64,000 bases of DNA. It comes from Sedimenticola sp. GTDB taxonomy: Bacteria > Pseudomonadota > Gammaproteobacteria > Chromatiales > Chromatiaceae. Shown in pieces: positions 44,827-54,891 of the stretch. The translations under genes were made by a program, and so were the position numbers. The notes under the pieces were generated by a model. It was not told where the DNA came from and made no database searches. It was given only the letters and a program-made list of their open reading frames with translations. The stretch is from contig DRKS01000091.1 in the NCBI GenBank assembly GCA_011051655.1, positions 1-64,000 of the forward strand. The letters are read 5' to 3'. Every line of letters starts with the position of its first letter. Position 1 is the first letter of the stretch.

Positions 44827-45444
44827 GGGTTAGTTACTTAATTGATGCAACCCTATTTACCCTGTTTTGATTGAGGTTTAATTGAAATTTTGTTTTAATG
44901 ACCGCCTCTGCTCGTTCAGCCCGGATCAGCTTGAACTTATGGATTTGGGAATTGCCTTCCTAAGTCCCAGTCAATGGGAAAAATGGATTTAAAGTTTTTG
45001 GTGCCATGCTCGATATATCTTAAGGCATGAGGCTTGCCCGTACCTCTTGGTGAAATGCTTCAAGGCCATATCAAGAGTATTTATCAGTTTGGGTGGCGCC
45101 CTTCCCCCGCGGCACCCGGCCAACAGGCATGTTGTAGTCGTCATATTACTGCAGTCGATGCTGTGAGATTCCGGCCTTCCCCCCGCCCAGTGTTGTGCCA
45201 TATGCACCCTTTAATAGTCACCGAGCCAGTCTTAAGACCCTTCCCCTGTCTTGACTCATCGCTTCAGATGCGGCCATGGATGACCCACTTAAACAGAATG
45301 CAAGGGCCATGATCGCAAAGAATAGATGAGGTGCTTGCTTACATCCAAGGAAGGCGACCATGATCTTGGATTGATGAAAACGGCGCAGAGCTAGTGACAT
45401 CAGAAGCATGAAAATAAATAACTAAATATAAGCGGGGAAAAGAA
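44827..45444. other. Gap upstream of the REC-ANTAR gene
   Basis: This 618-base stretch has no convincing gene. Its second half (45092-45353) is a divergent copy of the hpt leader described separately. The first 260 bases are A/T-richer and featureless to my reading. Confidence 0.45.
45092..45353 (+). repeat. Duplicated leader, copy A (upstream of the REC-ANTAR gene)
   Basis: Starting GGTGGCGCCCTTCCCCCGCG, this stretch aligns with 46138-46393 (copy B) with only a few small indels. In the first 58 aligned bases I count 49 identities. Similarity extends through the region matching the hpt ribosome binding site and about 40 bases of hpt coding sequence (shared CAAGGAAG at 45346 and 46386). Copy A therefore holds a decayed leader plus gene start. 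Confidence 0.7.
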
Positions 45445-46062
45445 ATGGCCCAAGCACGTTTGCTACTTGCTGATGACGATAGAATTATATTGACGACGTT
45501 TGGCGAGGGATTACGCAATGCCGGGTATGAGGTGATAGAAGTCGATTCCGGGGAAGCTGCGCTTAAGGTGGTGGCGGAGAAACAGGTTGATCTGGTGATT
45601 CTGGATGTCGATATGCCAGGTATTACAGGTATTGAAACGGCATATAAGATGAGAAGCTTGGGAGTTCCCGTGATCTTTCTTACGGCTTATGATAGTGAAA
45701 AGATGGTAGAGGCGGCGGTGGCAGAGGGAGCGCTTGGCTATATCATAAAGCCCATTGATGTTGCAAAGGTGATCCCGACCATTAAGACTGCATTGGAACG
45801 GGCCGGGGATCTGCAAGAGTTGAAAAAGGCTCAAGACAGGTTGAACGCCGCCCTGGATACTGGGAAGGTGGTAAATGTCGTGGTTGGCATGATCATGGAA
45901 CGTTACAGTATTAGTCAAGATGAGGCCTTTGAGCTCTTGCGTCAAAAAGCACGCTCGGAACGGCGTAAAGTGCGCGAGGTGGCTGCGGATATGGTCAATG
46001 CCTGGAAGGTGCTGAGCAGGCTTAATCCGGGTTGCTCTTCAGCGGGCAAGAAGAAGCGCTGA
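45445..46062 (+). CDS. Response regulator with REC and ANTAR RNA-binding domains
   Basis: The 205-residue protein has a receiver domain (1-120: LLLADDDRIIL acidic pair, VILDVDMPG phospho-Asp, FLTAYD, IIKPID with the Lys). An ANTAR domain follows (about 140-195: NVVVGMIMERYSISQDEAFE then LLRQKARSERRKVREVA). ANTAR regulators bind tandem RNA stem-loops and prevent termination when phosphorylated. The gene leads the phosphorelay cluster and is preceded by one copy of the duplicated leader, a candidate RNA target (inference). Confidence 0.93.
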   Translation: MAQARLLLADDDRIILTTFGEGLRNAGYEVIEVDSGEAALKVVAEKQVDLVILDVDMPGITGIETAYKMRSLGVPVIFLTAYDSEKMVEAAVAEGALGYIIKPIDVAKVIPTIKTALERAGDLQELKKAQDRLNAALDTGKVVNVVVGMIMERYSISQDEAFELLRQKARSERRKVREVAADMVNAWKVLSRLNPGCSSAGKKKR

Positions 46063-46137
46063 TCGCTGATCTGTGATACAAACGGGTTTTCGTCCAGCAA
46101 TGCCGGGGTGGGTGTTTCTGGGCGGTTACTGAGCCAT

Positions 46138-46393
46138 GGTGGCGCCCTTTCCCCGCGGCACCTGTCCAACACATGTTGTGATTGTCATGCCACTGTTATT
46201 GGTACTGTGGCTTCCGGCCGTTCCCCCGCCAGTGCCGTGCCACGCATGCCGTTTGCGGTCACGGAATTCGGCCTTGAGACCATTCCCCCGTCTTGATTTG
46301 TCATTTTGAATGTGGACGTGAATTCTTCACATACTAAGAATACAGGAGCCATTCTTATGAAGAATACAGGTGAGGCACACGGTTGCAAGGAAG
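46138..46393 (+). repeat. Duplicated leader, copy B (upstream of and into the Hpt gene)
   Basis: Homologous to 45092-45353. It spans the intergenic region, the hpt ribosome binding site (AGGAG at 46345) and the first codons. Possible stems: GGTG...CACC around 46138-46162 and GCCAC...GTGGC around 46189-46211. I see no T-tract terminator inside. Confidence 0.65.
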
Positions 46394-46836
46394 ATATTTA
46401 TGACATGGATGCGGCTGCTACAGATCAAGCAATCTCTACTGCAGATAATGGTGTTGCACCGATGGATATTCCTGTTGGAGAAGATGATTGTCAGTCGTTG
46501 ATAGATTTTGAAGTTGTCGGCCAGTTGAGGATGCGCATTGGGCAAGAAGGCGTGAATGAGCTGCTGGAGATGATGCTTGAGCATATCCCCCAGCACCTGG
46601 CCGGATTGCATGAGGCTGTGCAAAATGGTGACCGCAAGGCAATGTGCGCCATTTCCCATACCCTGAAATCCAGCAGCGGCACCCTGGGATTGACGGCCCT
46701 GTTTGACCAGTGCAAGGCTCTATCGGAAGTAAGCCACCAAATGCCCATTATTGAAGCGAAGTACAGAGTGGATACCATCGAAGATGTCTACAGGCGGACG
46801 GCGGCCTTCCTGCGGCAAAAGCACTTCGGAAAGTGA
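46357..46836 (+). CDS. Histidine phosphotransfer (Hpt) protein
   Basis: The 159-residue protein starts at the ATG preceded by AGGAG eight bases upstream. After a 50-residue variable segment it has an Hpt helical bundle with the phospho-His in AMCAISHTLKSSSGTLGLTA and the later helix FDQCKALSEVS. It can shuttle phosphate between the hybrid kinases encoded downstream and receiver outputs such as the REC-ANTAR or REC-GGDEF-EAL proteins. The next gene starts 15 bases after its stop. Confidence 0.9.
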   Translation: MKNTGEAHGCKEDIYDMDAAATDQAISTADNGVAPMDIPVGEDDCQSLIDFEVVGQLRMRIGQEGVNELLEMMLEHIPQHLAGLHEAVQNGDRKAMCAISHTLKSSSGTLGLTALFDQCKALSEVSHQMPIIEAKYRVDTIEDVYRRTAAFLRQKHFGK

Positions 46837-46851
46837 AAGGGGGAGACTAAA

Positions 46852-49029
46852 ATGAATACCATGCCACTTACGACTCCCGTGCCACTCGTCATGGTGGTAG
46901 ATGACGACCCCATTATCAGACGGCTGCTTACTCGGGAACTGGAGGCACGTGGTTTTGAAGTAAAGGAAGCCATCACGGGAGCGGATGCACTGGCGCAATT
47001 GGGACGGGATCCGGCAGACTTGGTTTTGCTTGATGTCTGTCTGCCGGAGATGGATGGCTTTGAAATATGCAGACGCCTGCGCGCCATGCCCGGGTTCCAC
47101 ATGCTGCCAATCTTGATGCTCACTGGCCTGGATGACATTGAATCCATAGAACAGGCGTTCGATGCTGGAGCTACCGATTTTATTACCAAACCGGTCAATC
47201 TGCCGCTGGTAAGTGAGCGGGTGCGCTATGCCCTTCGGGCGTACCGCATAGCGCAGGACCTGGCTTTCAGCCAGCAGCTGTTATCTCATGCTCATAAGCT
47301 TTTGAGGCTGGGACACTGGCAGCTCGATCCCGTTAATCAAACCATTGAGTTTTCTGCGGAGGCCAGAAAAATCATGTGTTTGCAGACCAAAAACAGATTC
47401 ATGCCATTGGATCGCCTGCTGAAACTGCTCCATCCAGTTAGCAAAACAAAGATGGAGCAGATGCTGATTCAATTGAAGAAAGGGAGACGTTCCATCAGCA
47501 TGGATTTATGCCTTCGGCCCGGACGTGTCCGGGAGCGTCATGTGCGAGTGCATGCGGAGCTCATGGGAAAATGCGTGGAAACAGCACCAGATCTCGTGCT
47601 TGGCACCATTCTCGATATCACGGAGGATAAACGCAAAGAGGCCCTGATACAACACCAGGCCCTGCATGATGAATTGACCGCCCTCCCCAACCGGCGCATG
47701 TTTAAGGAGCACCTGCTTCAAGCCATTACGATTGCTGAATACAAGGGACAGTTGCTAGGGCTGCTGTTTATTAATCTCGACCGTTTTAAGGTTGTTAACG
47801 AAACATTTGGGCATGCCCTTGGCGATGATTTATTGAAGATGGTTGCGGACCGCCTGCTTACTTGCGTGGGTTCCAGTGACACCGTAGCCCGCCTCAATGG
47901 GGACGAGTTCACCGTCCTTCTGCAGAATGTTCAGAGACGCAAGGATATCTCCCTGATCGCGGGTGCCATAGTGGAAATTCTCTCGGAGAGTTATATCCTG
48001 GGTGGCCAAGAGATTGTTATAAGTCCCAGTGTCGGCATTTCTCTCTATCCACAAGACGGGGCTGAACTCGACAGCTTGATGCGCAATGCCGATATGGCAA
48101 TGAACCAGGCCAAGGAAAGTGGTGGAGGACGCTATAATTTCTGCAACGCCCAGTTGAATGCTGAAACCAGTGCACGGCTGAGTATGGAGACAGCTTTACG
48201 CCGAGCGCTGGAGCAGGATGAACTGACAATTTATTATCAGCCGCAGATAGATCTGCATAGCATGTCGGTAGTGGGTGTGGAGGCATTGGCCCGGTGGCGA
48301 AGTGATGAGCTGGGCGATGTTCCTCCTTCCAGCTTCATTCCGATAGCGGAAGAGTCTGGACTTATCCATCCCCTTGGCGAATGGGTGCTGCATACCGCCT
48401 GTACCACGGTGGCGGGCTGGCATACCCGGGGACTTGACTCACTACGGGTGGCGGTCAATATATCACCCATTCAATTTCGTCGGGACTGCTTGATCAAACG
48501 GATTGAGAACGCTTTGTCGACAACTACTCTGGAGGCGCAGTATCTGGTGATTGAGATTACTGAAAGCCTGGCCATGGAAGACGTGAAGCGTAGCGAAAGG
48601 GTTCTTGGCCTTTTGCGCGAACAAGGGATGCGGATCGCTATTGACGATTTTGCCACGGGGCATTCTTCGTTGCGTTACCTGCAACGTTTCCCAGCCGATG
48701 AACTGAAGATTGACCGGGAATTCATCCGCTGGCTTGGATCAAGCCCTACTGATACGGCCATTGTACAGACAGTAATCTCCCTGGGGCACAACCTGGGGCT
48801 GGAGGTGCTGGCTGAAGGGGTGGAAACAAGAGAGCAGTGTGTCTTCTTAAAGGAACATGGTTGTGATTTGGTGCAGGGATATCTTTTCTCCAAGCCGGTG
48901 AATGCCGATGATCTTTTCAATATATTGGTGTGTCCGGATTCATTGATATTATCCTGTCTGGATCGAGGAAGTGCAGCAGGTGAAGATAGTATCTGCGTTA
49001 AGGCAACGGGCAATCATATTACAGCCTGA
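46852..49029 (+). CDS. REC-GGDEF-EAL cyclic-di-GMP signalling protein
   Basis: The 725-residue protein has a receiver (about 10-125: MVVDDDPIIRRLL, LVLLDVCLPEMDG, ITKPVN), a PAS-like middle (150-260), a GGDEF domain (265-430) and an EAL domain (445-690). The cyclase motif reads ARLNGDEFTVLL, so the first Gly is Asn and synthesis may be lost. EAL residues look complete: GVEALARW, VAVNISPIQF, IEITES, IDDFATGHSSL, KIDREF and AEGVET. A phosphodiesterase controlled by phosphorylation is the likeliest role. Confidence 0.93.
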   Translation: MNTMPLTTPVPLVMVVDDDPIIRRLLTRELEARGFEVKEAITGADALAQLGRDPADLVLLDVCLPEMDGFEICRRLRAMPGFHMLPILMLTGLDDIESIEQAFDAGATDFITKPVNLPLVSERVRYALRAYRIAQDLAFSQQLLSHAHKLLRLGHWQLDPVNQTIEFSAEARKIMCLQTKNRFMPLDRLLKLLHPVSKTKMEQMLIQLKKGRRSISMDLCLRPGRVRERHVRVHAELMGKCVETAPDLVLGTILDITEDKRKEALIQHQALHDELTALPNRRMFKEHLLQAITIAEYKGQLLGLLFINLDRFKVVNETFGHALGDDLLKMVADRLLTCVGSSDTVARLNGDEFTVLLQNVQRRKDISLIAGAIVEILSESYILGGQEIVISPSVGISLYPQDGAELDSLMRNADMAMNQAKESGGGRYNFCNAQLNAETSARLSMETALRRALEQDELTIYYQPQIDLHSMSVVGVEALARWRSDELGDVPPSSFIPIAEESGLIHPLGEWVLHTACTTVAGWHTRGLDSLRVAVNISPIQFRRDCLIKRIENALSTTTLEAQYLVIEITESLAMEDVKRSERVLGLLREQGMRIAIDDFATGHSSLRYLQRFPADELKIDREFIRWLGSSPTDTAIVQTVISLGHNLGLEVLAEGVETREQCVFLKEHGCDLVQGYLFSKPVNADDLFNILVCPDSLILSCLDRGSAAGEDSICVKATGNHITA

Positions 49030-49092
49030 TTTGGGGGTAATGCAAAGCGACCCAAGCCTCTGATCGGTTAAGGCCCTGATCGCCCGAAAAGA

Positions 49093-50943
49093 ATGAGCAG
49101 AACAGCCGCAACAGCAGCTGGGGAATCAGCGCATGCAAGAATCCAGCGCGAACAGGCAAAGTCGCTCGCAGCGGGCGGGTTGCCGTCCAATATCGCCATA
49201 ATCGGCAGCAGCCTCTTGATCGTTATTGCCTTATGGCATACCGCTAATCAGATCTCCTTGCTGCTTTGGCTTACAGGCATGTCGAGCATGGCATTGGTCC
49301 GTTTGCTTCTCATAAGACACTATTACCATATTGAAGAAAGGGAGCCGGGCCATGGAATCTGGGTGCAAAATTATTTTATAGCAACTGCGCTTGTAAGCCT
49401 TGGGTGGTGTGCGCTTCCATGGTTGCCGCAGATATTTTCAACAATATTTTCACAAGCAATCATCGTGTTTGTGACGGCAGGCGTGTGTTTTATGGGTGCT
49501 GCGGTTTTGTCTGTTCATAGGCTGGCCCAGTTCAGCTATATAATCCCTCTCCCTTTTTCTGTTTCATTGCGGTTCTTGACTTACCAGCAGGAGGCGGCGA
49601 CTGTCATTGGGATCATGGTGTTGTTTTTTGGGGGGGTTATGTATTGGATAGGAGAAAGGCAACATCAAGTATTGCTGGAGAATATTAAGCTCCAGTTTTA
49701 TAACGAGCAACTGGTTGCCGATATGAAAGAGGCGAAGGATATCGCTGAAGCAGCCAGTCGCGCCAAGAGTGAATTCCTCGCCAATATGAGCCATGAGATC
49801 CGTACTCCCATGAATGCGGTCATCGGCATGGGGCATCTACTTCAGAAAACGGCCCTTACGGAAGAGCAGCAGGAGTATCTTGCCAAGCTCAAAACTTCCT
49901 CCAAAAACCTGCTCAGGGTTATCAACGACATTCTGGATTTCTCCAAGATTGAAGCCGGAAAGCTGGAAATGGAGTCGGCTGAATTCAACCTGGATATGGT
50001 ATTGTCGGATGTCGCCAATCTGGTGGGTGCTTCAGCACGGGAAAAAGGGCTCGAACTACAGCTTGCTGCTTCTGATGATATTCCCCTCATGCTTGTGGGA
50101 GATGATCTTCGGCTGAGCCAAGTGTTGACAAACCTTGCTGATAACGCCGTGAAGTTCACCGAGCGGGGTAAAGTGACAATAACAGCCAAACTGCTGGAGC
50201 GGGGAAATAGCGATGTCCGGCTTCAGTTCGAGGTTAAGGATACGGGCATGGGGATAGGGATGGAGCGGCAGGAGGAGCTGTTTCAACCTTTTACCCAGGT
50301 GGATGCATCTCATAGCAGACACCATGCTGGCACGGGGCTTGGTTTAACTATCAGCAGGCAGCTTGTGGAGATGATGGGTGGAAAAATGTGGCTGGAAAGC
50401 GAAATAGGCAAAGGCAGTACATTTTTCTTTACTGCGCACTTTGGCTGGGGGATGCAGGCTCCGGTGATACGCAAGATGAATTCTGTTGTCCCGGCCAATG
50501 AGCCGCCGACACTGCCGAAAGCTGCTCATGTGCTGCTTGCCGAAGATGACAGGCTTAACCAAGTGGTTGCTGAAAAGATACTGGGGTCATACGGAATCCA
50601 GGTCACTATTGCGGAAGACGGCCTGGCCGCCGTTCAAATGGTAAAGGCCAGGCTTTTTGATGTGGTGCTGATGGATATTCAGATGCCCAATCTAGATGGT
50701 TACCAGGCAACCAAGGAGATCCGAAAGGATCCCCGGTTCAGAGAGTTGCCCATCATTGCCATGACTGCTCACGCTATGGCTGGTGAGTTGGAGAAGTGCC
50801 TGGAGGCGGGCATGAATGATCACTTTGCAAAGCCATTCGAGCCCGAAGATCTGCATCGCCTTATACTCAGGTGGTTACCATCCTGGAAGGGCGGTTACAC
50901 TGAGCTTGAGAGTGGTCATGGGATTGGCGTAGAGCAAGCATAG
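49093..50943 (+). CDS. Membrane hybrid sensor histidine kinase
   Basis: The 616-residue protein has an N-terminal membrane domain (residues 30-190, about six hydrophobic segments). HisKA follows with phospho-His in [20 protein letters not shown] (near 231), then HATPase ([14 protein letters not shown] box; [21 protein letters not shown] boxes). A C-terminal receiver has [11 protein letters not shown] and [13 protein letters not shown], with AKPFEP. It lacks its own Hpt, so it probably uses the nearby Hpt protein. It is closely related to the next kinase. Confidence 0.93.
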   Translation: MSRTAATAAGESAHARIQREQAKSLAAGGLPSNIAIIGSSLLIVIALWHTANQISLLLWLTGMSSMALVRLLLIRHYYHIEEREPGHGIWVQNYFIATALVSLGWCALPWLPQIFSTIFSQAIIVFVTAGVCFMGAAVLSVHRLAQFSYIIPLPFSVSLRFLTYQQEAATVIGIMVLFFGGVMYWIGERQHQVLLENIKLQFYNEQLVADMKEAKDIAEAASRAKSEFLANMSHEIRTPMNAVIGMGHLLQKTALTEEQQEYLAKLKTSSKNLLRVINDILDFSKIEAGKLEMESAEFNLDMVLSDVANLVGASAREKGLELQLAASDDIPLMLVGDDLRLSQVLTNLADNAVKFTERGKVTITAKLLERGNSDVRLQFEVKDTGMGIGMERQEELFQPFTQVDASHSRHHAGTGLGLTISRQLVEMMGGKMWLESEIGKGSTFFFTAHFGWGMQAPVIRKMNSVVPANEPPTLPKAAHVLLAEDDRLNQVVAEKILGSYGIQVTIAEDGLAAVQMVKARLFDVVLMDIQMPNLDGYQATKEIRKDPRFRELPIIAMTAHAMAGELEKCLEAGMNDHFAKPFEPEDLHRLILRWLPSWKGGYTELESGHGIGVEQA

Positions 50944-50949
50944 CACCTG

Positions 50950-53661
50950 ATGAATCAACACAAAAGTAAAATTTTGATTGTTGATAATAGTGCCTATATT
51001 AAGGAGCTCGTCAATCTGCTAAAGGCTGAATATCACACCGTGGTTGCAGAGAATGGAAAGCAAGCACTGAAAAATATCAGGCTCGATACACCACCTGACC
51101 TGATTCTTTTGGATGTCATGATTCCTGGCATGGGTAGCTACGAGTTCTGCCGCCGGCTAAAGAAGGATTCTGCAACCCGTAATATCCCGATTATCCTCAT
51201 GGCCGCCAAGAGTGAAGCGCACAACGTGATTGAAGGCCTGGAATCGGGCGCCGTGGATTGTATTGATAAACCGATAAGTCCGCCGCTTGTCAGGGCCAGG
51301 CTGCGGACTCATCTGGCGCTTAACAGGGCGCGCCAAGAGCTGCTGCAGGCGCATCATGATCTTGAAAGGCAGGCTGAGGAAAGAATTCATGCGCTTTCCG
51401 TGGATGAAAGCCGACTGAGCATCATTTATCACTCAAACCCCGATTGCATCAGGATTATAGATTCAGATGGAATAATTCTTGATATAAATCCTGCTGGGCT
51501 TGCCATGCTTGGAGCGAGTTCCATCGATGAAATCAAGGGGCGGTGTGTCTATGATTTTATTGAGGCCAAGCAGAGAGATGAGTTCATCAAGATGAACAAC
51601 ATGGTTTTTGCTGGTGCTTCAACCTCAATGGAATTCAGGACCCTGACGTTGAGGGGCGATTATATATGGGTGGAGTCCAACTCTGTACCGTTATTTGACG
51701 GGCAAGGCAATGTAACGGAGTGCCTGTCCATAACCCGCAGCATTGCCGAGCGCAAGAAAACCGAGGAGGAGCTGAGAAAGCTTTCTATTGCTGTCGAGCA
51801 AAGCCCGGCTAGTATTGTCATTACTGACAAAAGCGGCAATATCGAATACGTAAACCCACAGTTTGAGCGCGTAACCGGATATGCCAAACATGAGGTCATT
51901 GGCCGAAATCCAAGGATTCTCAAATCTGGACGTATGCCGCAGGATACCTATGTCGACCTATGGAAAACCATTACCAGGGGGGAAATCTGGTCTGGAGAGC
52001 TTCAAAACAGAAATAAAAACGGAGAAATCTATTGGGAGTTTGCGTCAATTTGTCCCATCAAGAACGATGCAGGCGAGGTCACTCACTTCATTGCCGTCAA
52101 AGAAAATATCAGCTTGCTCAAGTTGCGCGAGGAGGAATTGCGTGCCGCCAAGGAGATTGCTGAAACCGCCAATCAGGCCAAGAGCGAATTTCTCGCCAAT
52201 ATGAGCCATGAGATCCGTACTCCCATGAATGCGGTAATCGGCATGGGGCATCTGCTCCGTAATACACGGCTTACAGATGAGCAGCAGGAGTATCTGACGG
52301 CACTCCAGTCTTCCTCCAGGAATTTGCTTGGTATCATAAACGATATTCTGGACTTCTCCAAGATCGAGGCTGGAAAAATGGAGATAAAACCAAGCGAATT
52401 CCGCCTGCACGATGTTTTGCAGGATGTTTATAGCCTGATAGGTCCCTTGGCCAAAGAAAAGGCGCTTGAGCTGCGTTTTTGCATTCCGGAATCGATCCCT
52501 GGCGCCTTGGTAGGCGATCCGTTGCGGCTGGAGCAAGTGCTGATAAACTTGACCGGCAATGCGGTGAAGTTTACCGACCAGGGAGAGATCGTTGTGATTG
52601 CTGAGATCCTGGAGCAGGAGGCCACTCGAATGCGGCTTTGCTTTACCGTCAAGGATACTGGCATAGGCATAGAGCCTGGACAGCAGCAAAGGTTGTTTCA
52701 GCCTTTTACCCAGGCGGACAGCTCTCACACCCGCCGGCATGGTGGTACGGGACTGGGGTTGACCATCAGCCGTCAACTGGTGGAGATGATGGGTGGAAAA
52801 ATCTGGGTTGATAGTGAGCCAGGCAAGGGGAGCGCCTTCTTCTTCACGGTGCAGTTCGGCTTGGTTCGGGATGCCCGTTGGACAGAACTGTTGTCGTACA
52901 AGGCTCCTCACATCAAGCCTTCGCCGCAATTTAGAGGCGTTCAGGTGTTGCTGGTGGAAGATGACAGGCTCAATCAGATTGTGGCCCAAAGGTTGCTTGA
53001 GTCCTATGGCGTGCAGGTCGCCATTGCGGAAAATGGATTGGATGCCTTGGAGGCGGTTAAGCGCCAATCCTTCGACCTTGTGCTGATGGATATCCAGATG
53101 CCGGAACTGGATGGTTATCAGGCTACGGCGGAAATCCGCAAAGAAGAGCGGTTCAGAGCTCTGCCCATTATAGCCATGACTGCCCATGCCATGGCGGGAG
53201 AGCGGGAGAAATGCCTGGCTGCCGGCATGAATGATCATTTCACCAAGCCTTTTGATCCGGGAGAGCTAAAACGTCTGCTTGTTAAATGGATACCATCGGG
53301 GAGCCTGCAGCAAAGTTCCTGCTCCGAGATTCAGGCAAACCTGGAAAGATTTGTGGAACACATGGGTGAGAAGCCAGCTTTGGCTCCATTGGATGCCGTG
53401 CTTGATCTGGTCCCTGAGAGGCTAGCTGGACTTCGAAACGCGCTGATGAAAAATGACTGGGAGGCGGCAAAAGAGCAGGCCCATCTTTTGAGAGGGTCCC
53501 TGAACATATATGGTTCTGAAGGGCTTGCGAGGCTGCTCGGTGACATTGAAGATGGAGCCGGTTTGGCTTCCGAGGTCGATGATATCGTCCAGAAGCTGGA
53601 AAAAGAGTTTGGCTTGGCGTTAAGATTGGTTCGGAAGATGCGGAAAAAATTAGGCCGCTGA
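50950..53661 (+). CDS. Hybrid histidine kinase REC-PAS-PAS-HisKA-HATPase-REC-Hpt
   Basis: The 903-residue soluble protein starts 6 bases after the previous stop. Order: receiver (5-125; [11 protein letters not shown] keeps one Asp of the usual pair, [11 protein letters not shown]); PAS (150-275); PAS (280-405, [20 protein letters not shown]); HisKA ([20 protein letters not shown]); HATPase ([20 protein letters not shown]); receiver ([24 protein letters not shown]); C-terminal Hpt with His in [15 protein letters not shown]. It contains every step of a phosphorelay. The HisKA part is nearly identical to the neighbouring kinase. Confidence 0.93.
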   Translation: MNQHKSKILIVDNSAYIKELVNLLKAEYHTVVAENGKQALKNIRLDTPPDLILLDVMIPGMGSYEFCRRLKKDSATRNIPIILMAAKSEAHNVIEGLESGAVDCIDKPISPPLVRARLRTHLALNRARQELLQAHHDLERQAEERIHALSVDESRLSIIYHSNPDCIRIIDSDGIILDINPAGLAMLGASSIDEIKGRCVYDFIEAKQRDEFIKMNNMVFAGASTSMEFRTLTLRGDYIWVESNSVPLFDGQGNVTECLSITRSIAERKKTEEELRKLSIAVEQSPASIVITDKSGNIEYVNPQFERVTGYAKHEVIGRNPRILKSGRMPQDTYVDLWKTITRGEIWSGELQNRNKNGEIYWEFASICPIKNDAGEVTHFIAVKENISLLKLREEELRAAKEIAETANQAKSEFLANMSHEIRTPMNAVIGMGHLLRNTRLTDEQQEYLTALQSSSRNLLGIINDILDFSKIEAGKMEIKPSEFRLHDVLQDVYSLIGPLAKEKALELRFCIPESIPGALVGDPLRLEQVLINLTGNAVKFTDQGEIVVIAEILEQEATRMRLCFTVKDTGIGIEPGQQQRLFQPFTQADSSHTRRHGGTGLGLTISRQLVEMMGGKIWVDSEPGKGSAFFFTVQFGLVRDARWTELLSYKAPHIKPSPQFRGVQVLLVEDDRLNQIVAQRLLESYGVQVAIAENGLDALEAVKRQSFDLVLMDIQMPELDGYQATAEIRKEERFRALPIIAMTAHAMAGEREKCLAAGMNDHFTKPFDPGELKRLLVKWIPSGSLQQSSCSEIQANLERFVEHMGEKPALAPLDAVLDLVPERLAGLRNALMKNDWEAAKEQAHLLRGSLNIYGSEGLARLLGDIEDGAGLASEVDDIVQKLEKEFGLALRLVRKMRKKLGR

Positions 53662-53880
53662 TGATATTTTTCACGCTGCCCCAAGAAAGCTCCAATGAAA
53701 GCCATCCCCGGCCTTATCAGAGCATGGAGATGAAAAGTACAGTTTTTTTATTTCTCTTGCGTTTAATTGCTTACTGCAATTGGCAGGCCAGGATTTTGGG
53801 TAACTGCAACTGTGGCAGGGCCCACTGTAAAAAATGTACGCAATCGGCGTTCTTCATTGCCTTCCCTATGGCATCGGAAA

Positions 53881-54525
53881 TCAGGGGTGTTCGATGCCGG
53901 GCGCTTTATGCCCTTCAGGGGCCGTCTGGATCACAGCCAGTGCGTCCTTTAGCATTTTATGAGGCACCCGGATGCCGTGGTCCTGTTGCAGCCGCTGTGT
54001 GATGGCTTCGATACTTGGTGGCTGTGGCCCCATTGCCCCAATCAGTACCCTCAGATCCTCCATTACCGCCCAGGGATAGATGATCCAGCGCCATTTAAGC
54101 ACCTTCCTGGCATAGTAGTCGGGCACGAAAGTGGAGACCGTCTTGTGATGCAGGACTGCCGTGCGGACCTCCGCCGGTGCGCCCGGGCTGCGCAGGTGGT
54201 CCAGCGCCACCCGGAAAGTGTCGCCTGAATCGCTTACGTCATCCACCAGGAGAACCTGTTGTCCGGCCGTATCGGCCGCAAGAGGATACCTGACCCGCGC
54301 CACAGGCTCCTTGTGCAGGCCCTGGTAGTGTTCGATCTTGAAGCTGGTGAGATTCATAATGCCCAGGTGATCCGACAAAATACGTGCCGGCATATAGCCG
54401 CCCCGCCCGATGGCGATGATGATGTCAGGGTGATACCCGGCCTTTCTGATCTTGCCTGCCAGCCGGCGGGAAAGATTGTATACGCCGTTCCAGCTTATCA
54501 ATTCGCAGGGGGTCGGATTGGTCAT
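53881..54525 (-). CDS. Phosphoribosyltransferase-domain protein
   Basis: The 214-residue protein has a type I PRTase fold: IIIAIGRGGYMPARILSDHL and the PRPP-binding loop QQVLLVDDVSDSGDTF. A long C-terminal extension (about residues 140-214) contains helix-rich sequence. It resembles xanthine/hypoxanthine-type PRTases found as stand-alone genes in archaea and some bacteria. It follows the DUF504 gene by 7 bases, so the two form an operon. The base substrate is not clear. Confidence 0.85.
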   Translation of the reverse strand: MTNPTPCELISWNGVYNLSRRLAGKIRKAGYHPDIIIAIGRGGYMPARILSDHLGIMNLTSFKIEHYQGLHKEPVARVRYPLAADTAGQQVLLVDDVSDSGDTFRVALDHLRSPGAPAEVRTAVLHHKTVSTFVPDYYARKVLKWRWIIYPWAVMEDLRVLIGAMGPQPPSIEAITQRLQQDHGIRVPHKMLKDALAVIQTAPEGHKAPGIEHP

Positions 54526-54532
54526 TTTCCCT

Positions 54533-54787
54533 TCAGGCCTTTCTGTGCCAGATCAATTTACCGTCCTTGAAGACTTCCCTGATCCTGTGTAACGGAATGG
54601 TATGAGTTTCCCCTTCGGGATCGAAGCACTGGAAACTGAAGTGGTCCGCCTCATCGAAAAATACATCCGTCATGGGGATCCTGATGTTTTTTTCTTCGAC
54701 CCGGTCGTAATAGGTGATCTCAAATCGCCCGGCACCGAAGCTTTTGTCCCATTTGATTCTGTTCAGAAGTTCCTGGATGGGGATCAT
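54533..54787 (-). CDS. DUF504 (UPF0248) family small protein
   Basis: From the ATG at 54787 the product is 84 residues: MIPIQELLNRIKWDKSFGAG, EITYYDRVEEKNIRIPM, and the ending HTIPLHRIREVFKDGKLIWH. This is the DUF504 pattern, common in archaea and scattered in bacteria, of unknown function. A longer frame upstream lacks similarity and support. It pairs with the PRTase gene. Confidence 0.8.
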   Translation of the reverse strand: MIPIQELLNRIKWDKSFGAGRFEITYYDRVEEKNIRIPMTDVFFDEADHFSFQCFDPEGETHTIPLHRIREVFKDGKLIWHRKA

Positions 54788-54891
54788 CGCCGGCTTTAAG
54801 GTCCCTGGGTTGTGAGGCCGGGAAAATGGAGAAATCTGTCTGCAGCCTCTATCATGGTTAGGGGTAGTATAAGACAGGTTTGGAGGATGCC

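Noticed and set aside
45218-45409. Minus-strand frame with a signal-peptide-like stretch
   Set aside because: It is antisense to the duplicated leader and has no counterpart in the other copy.
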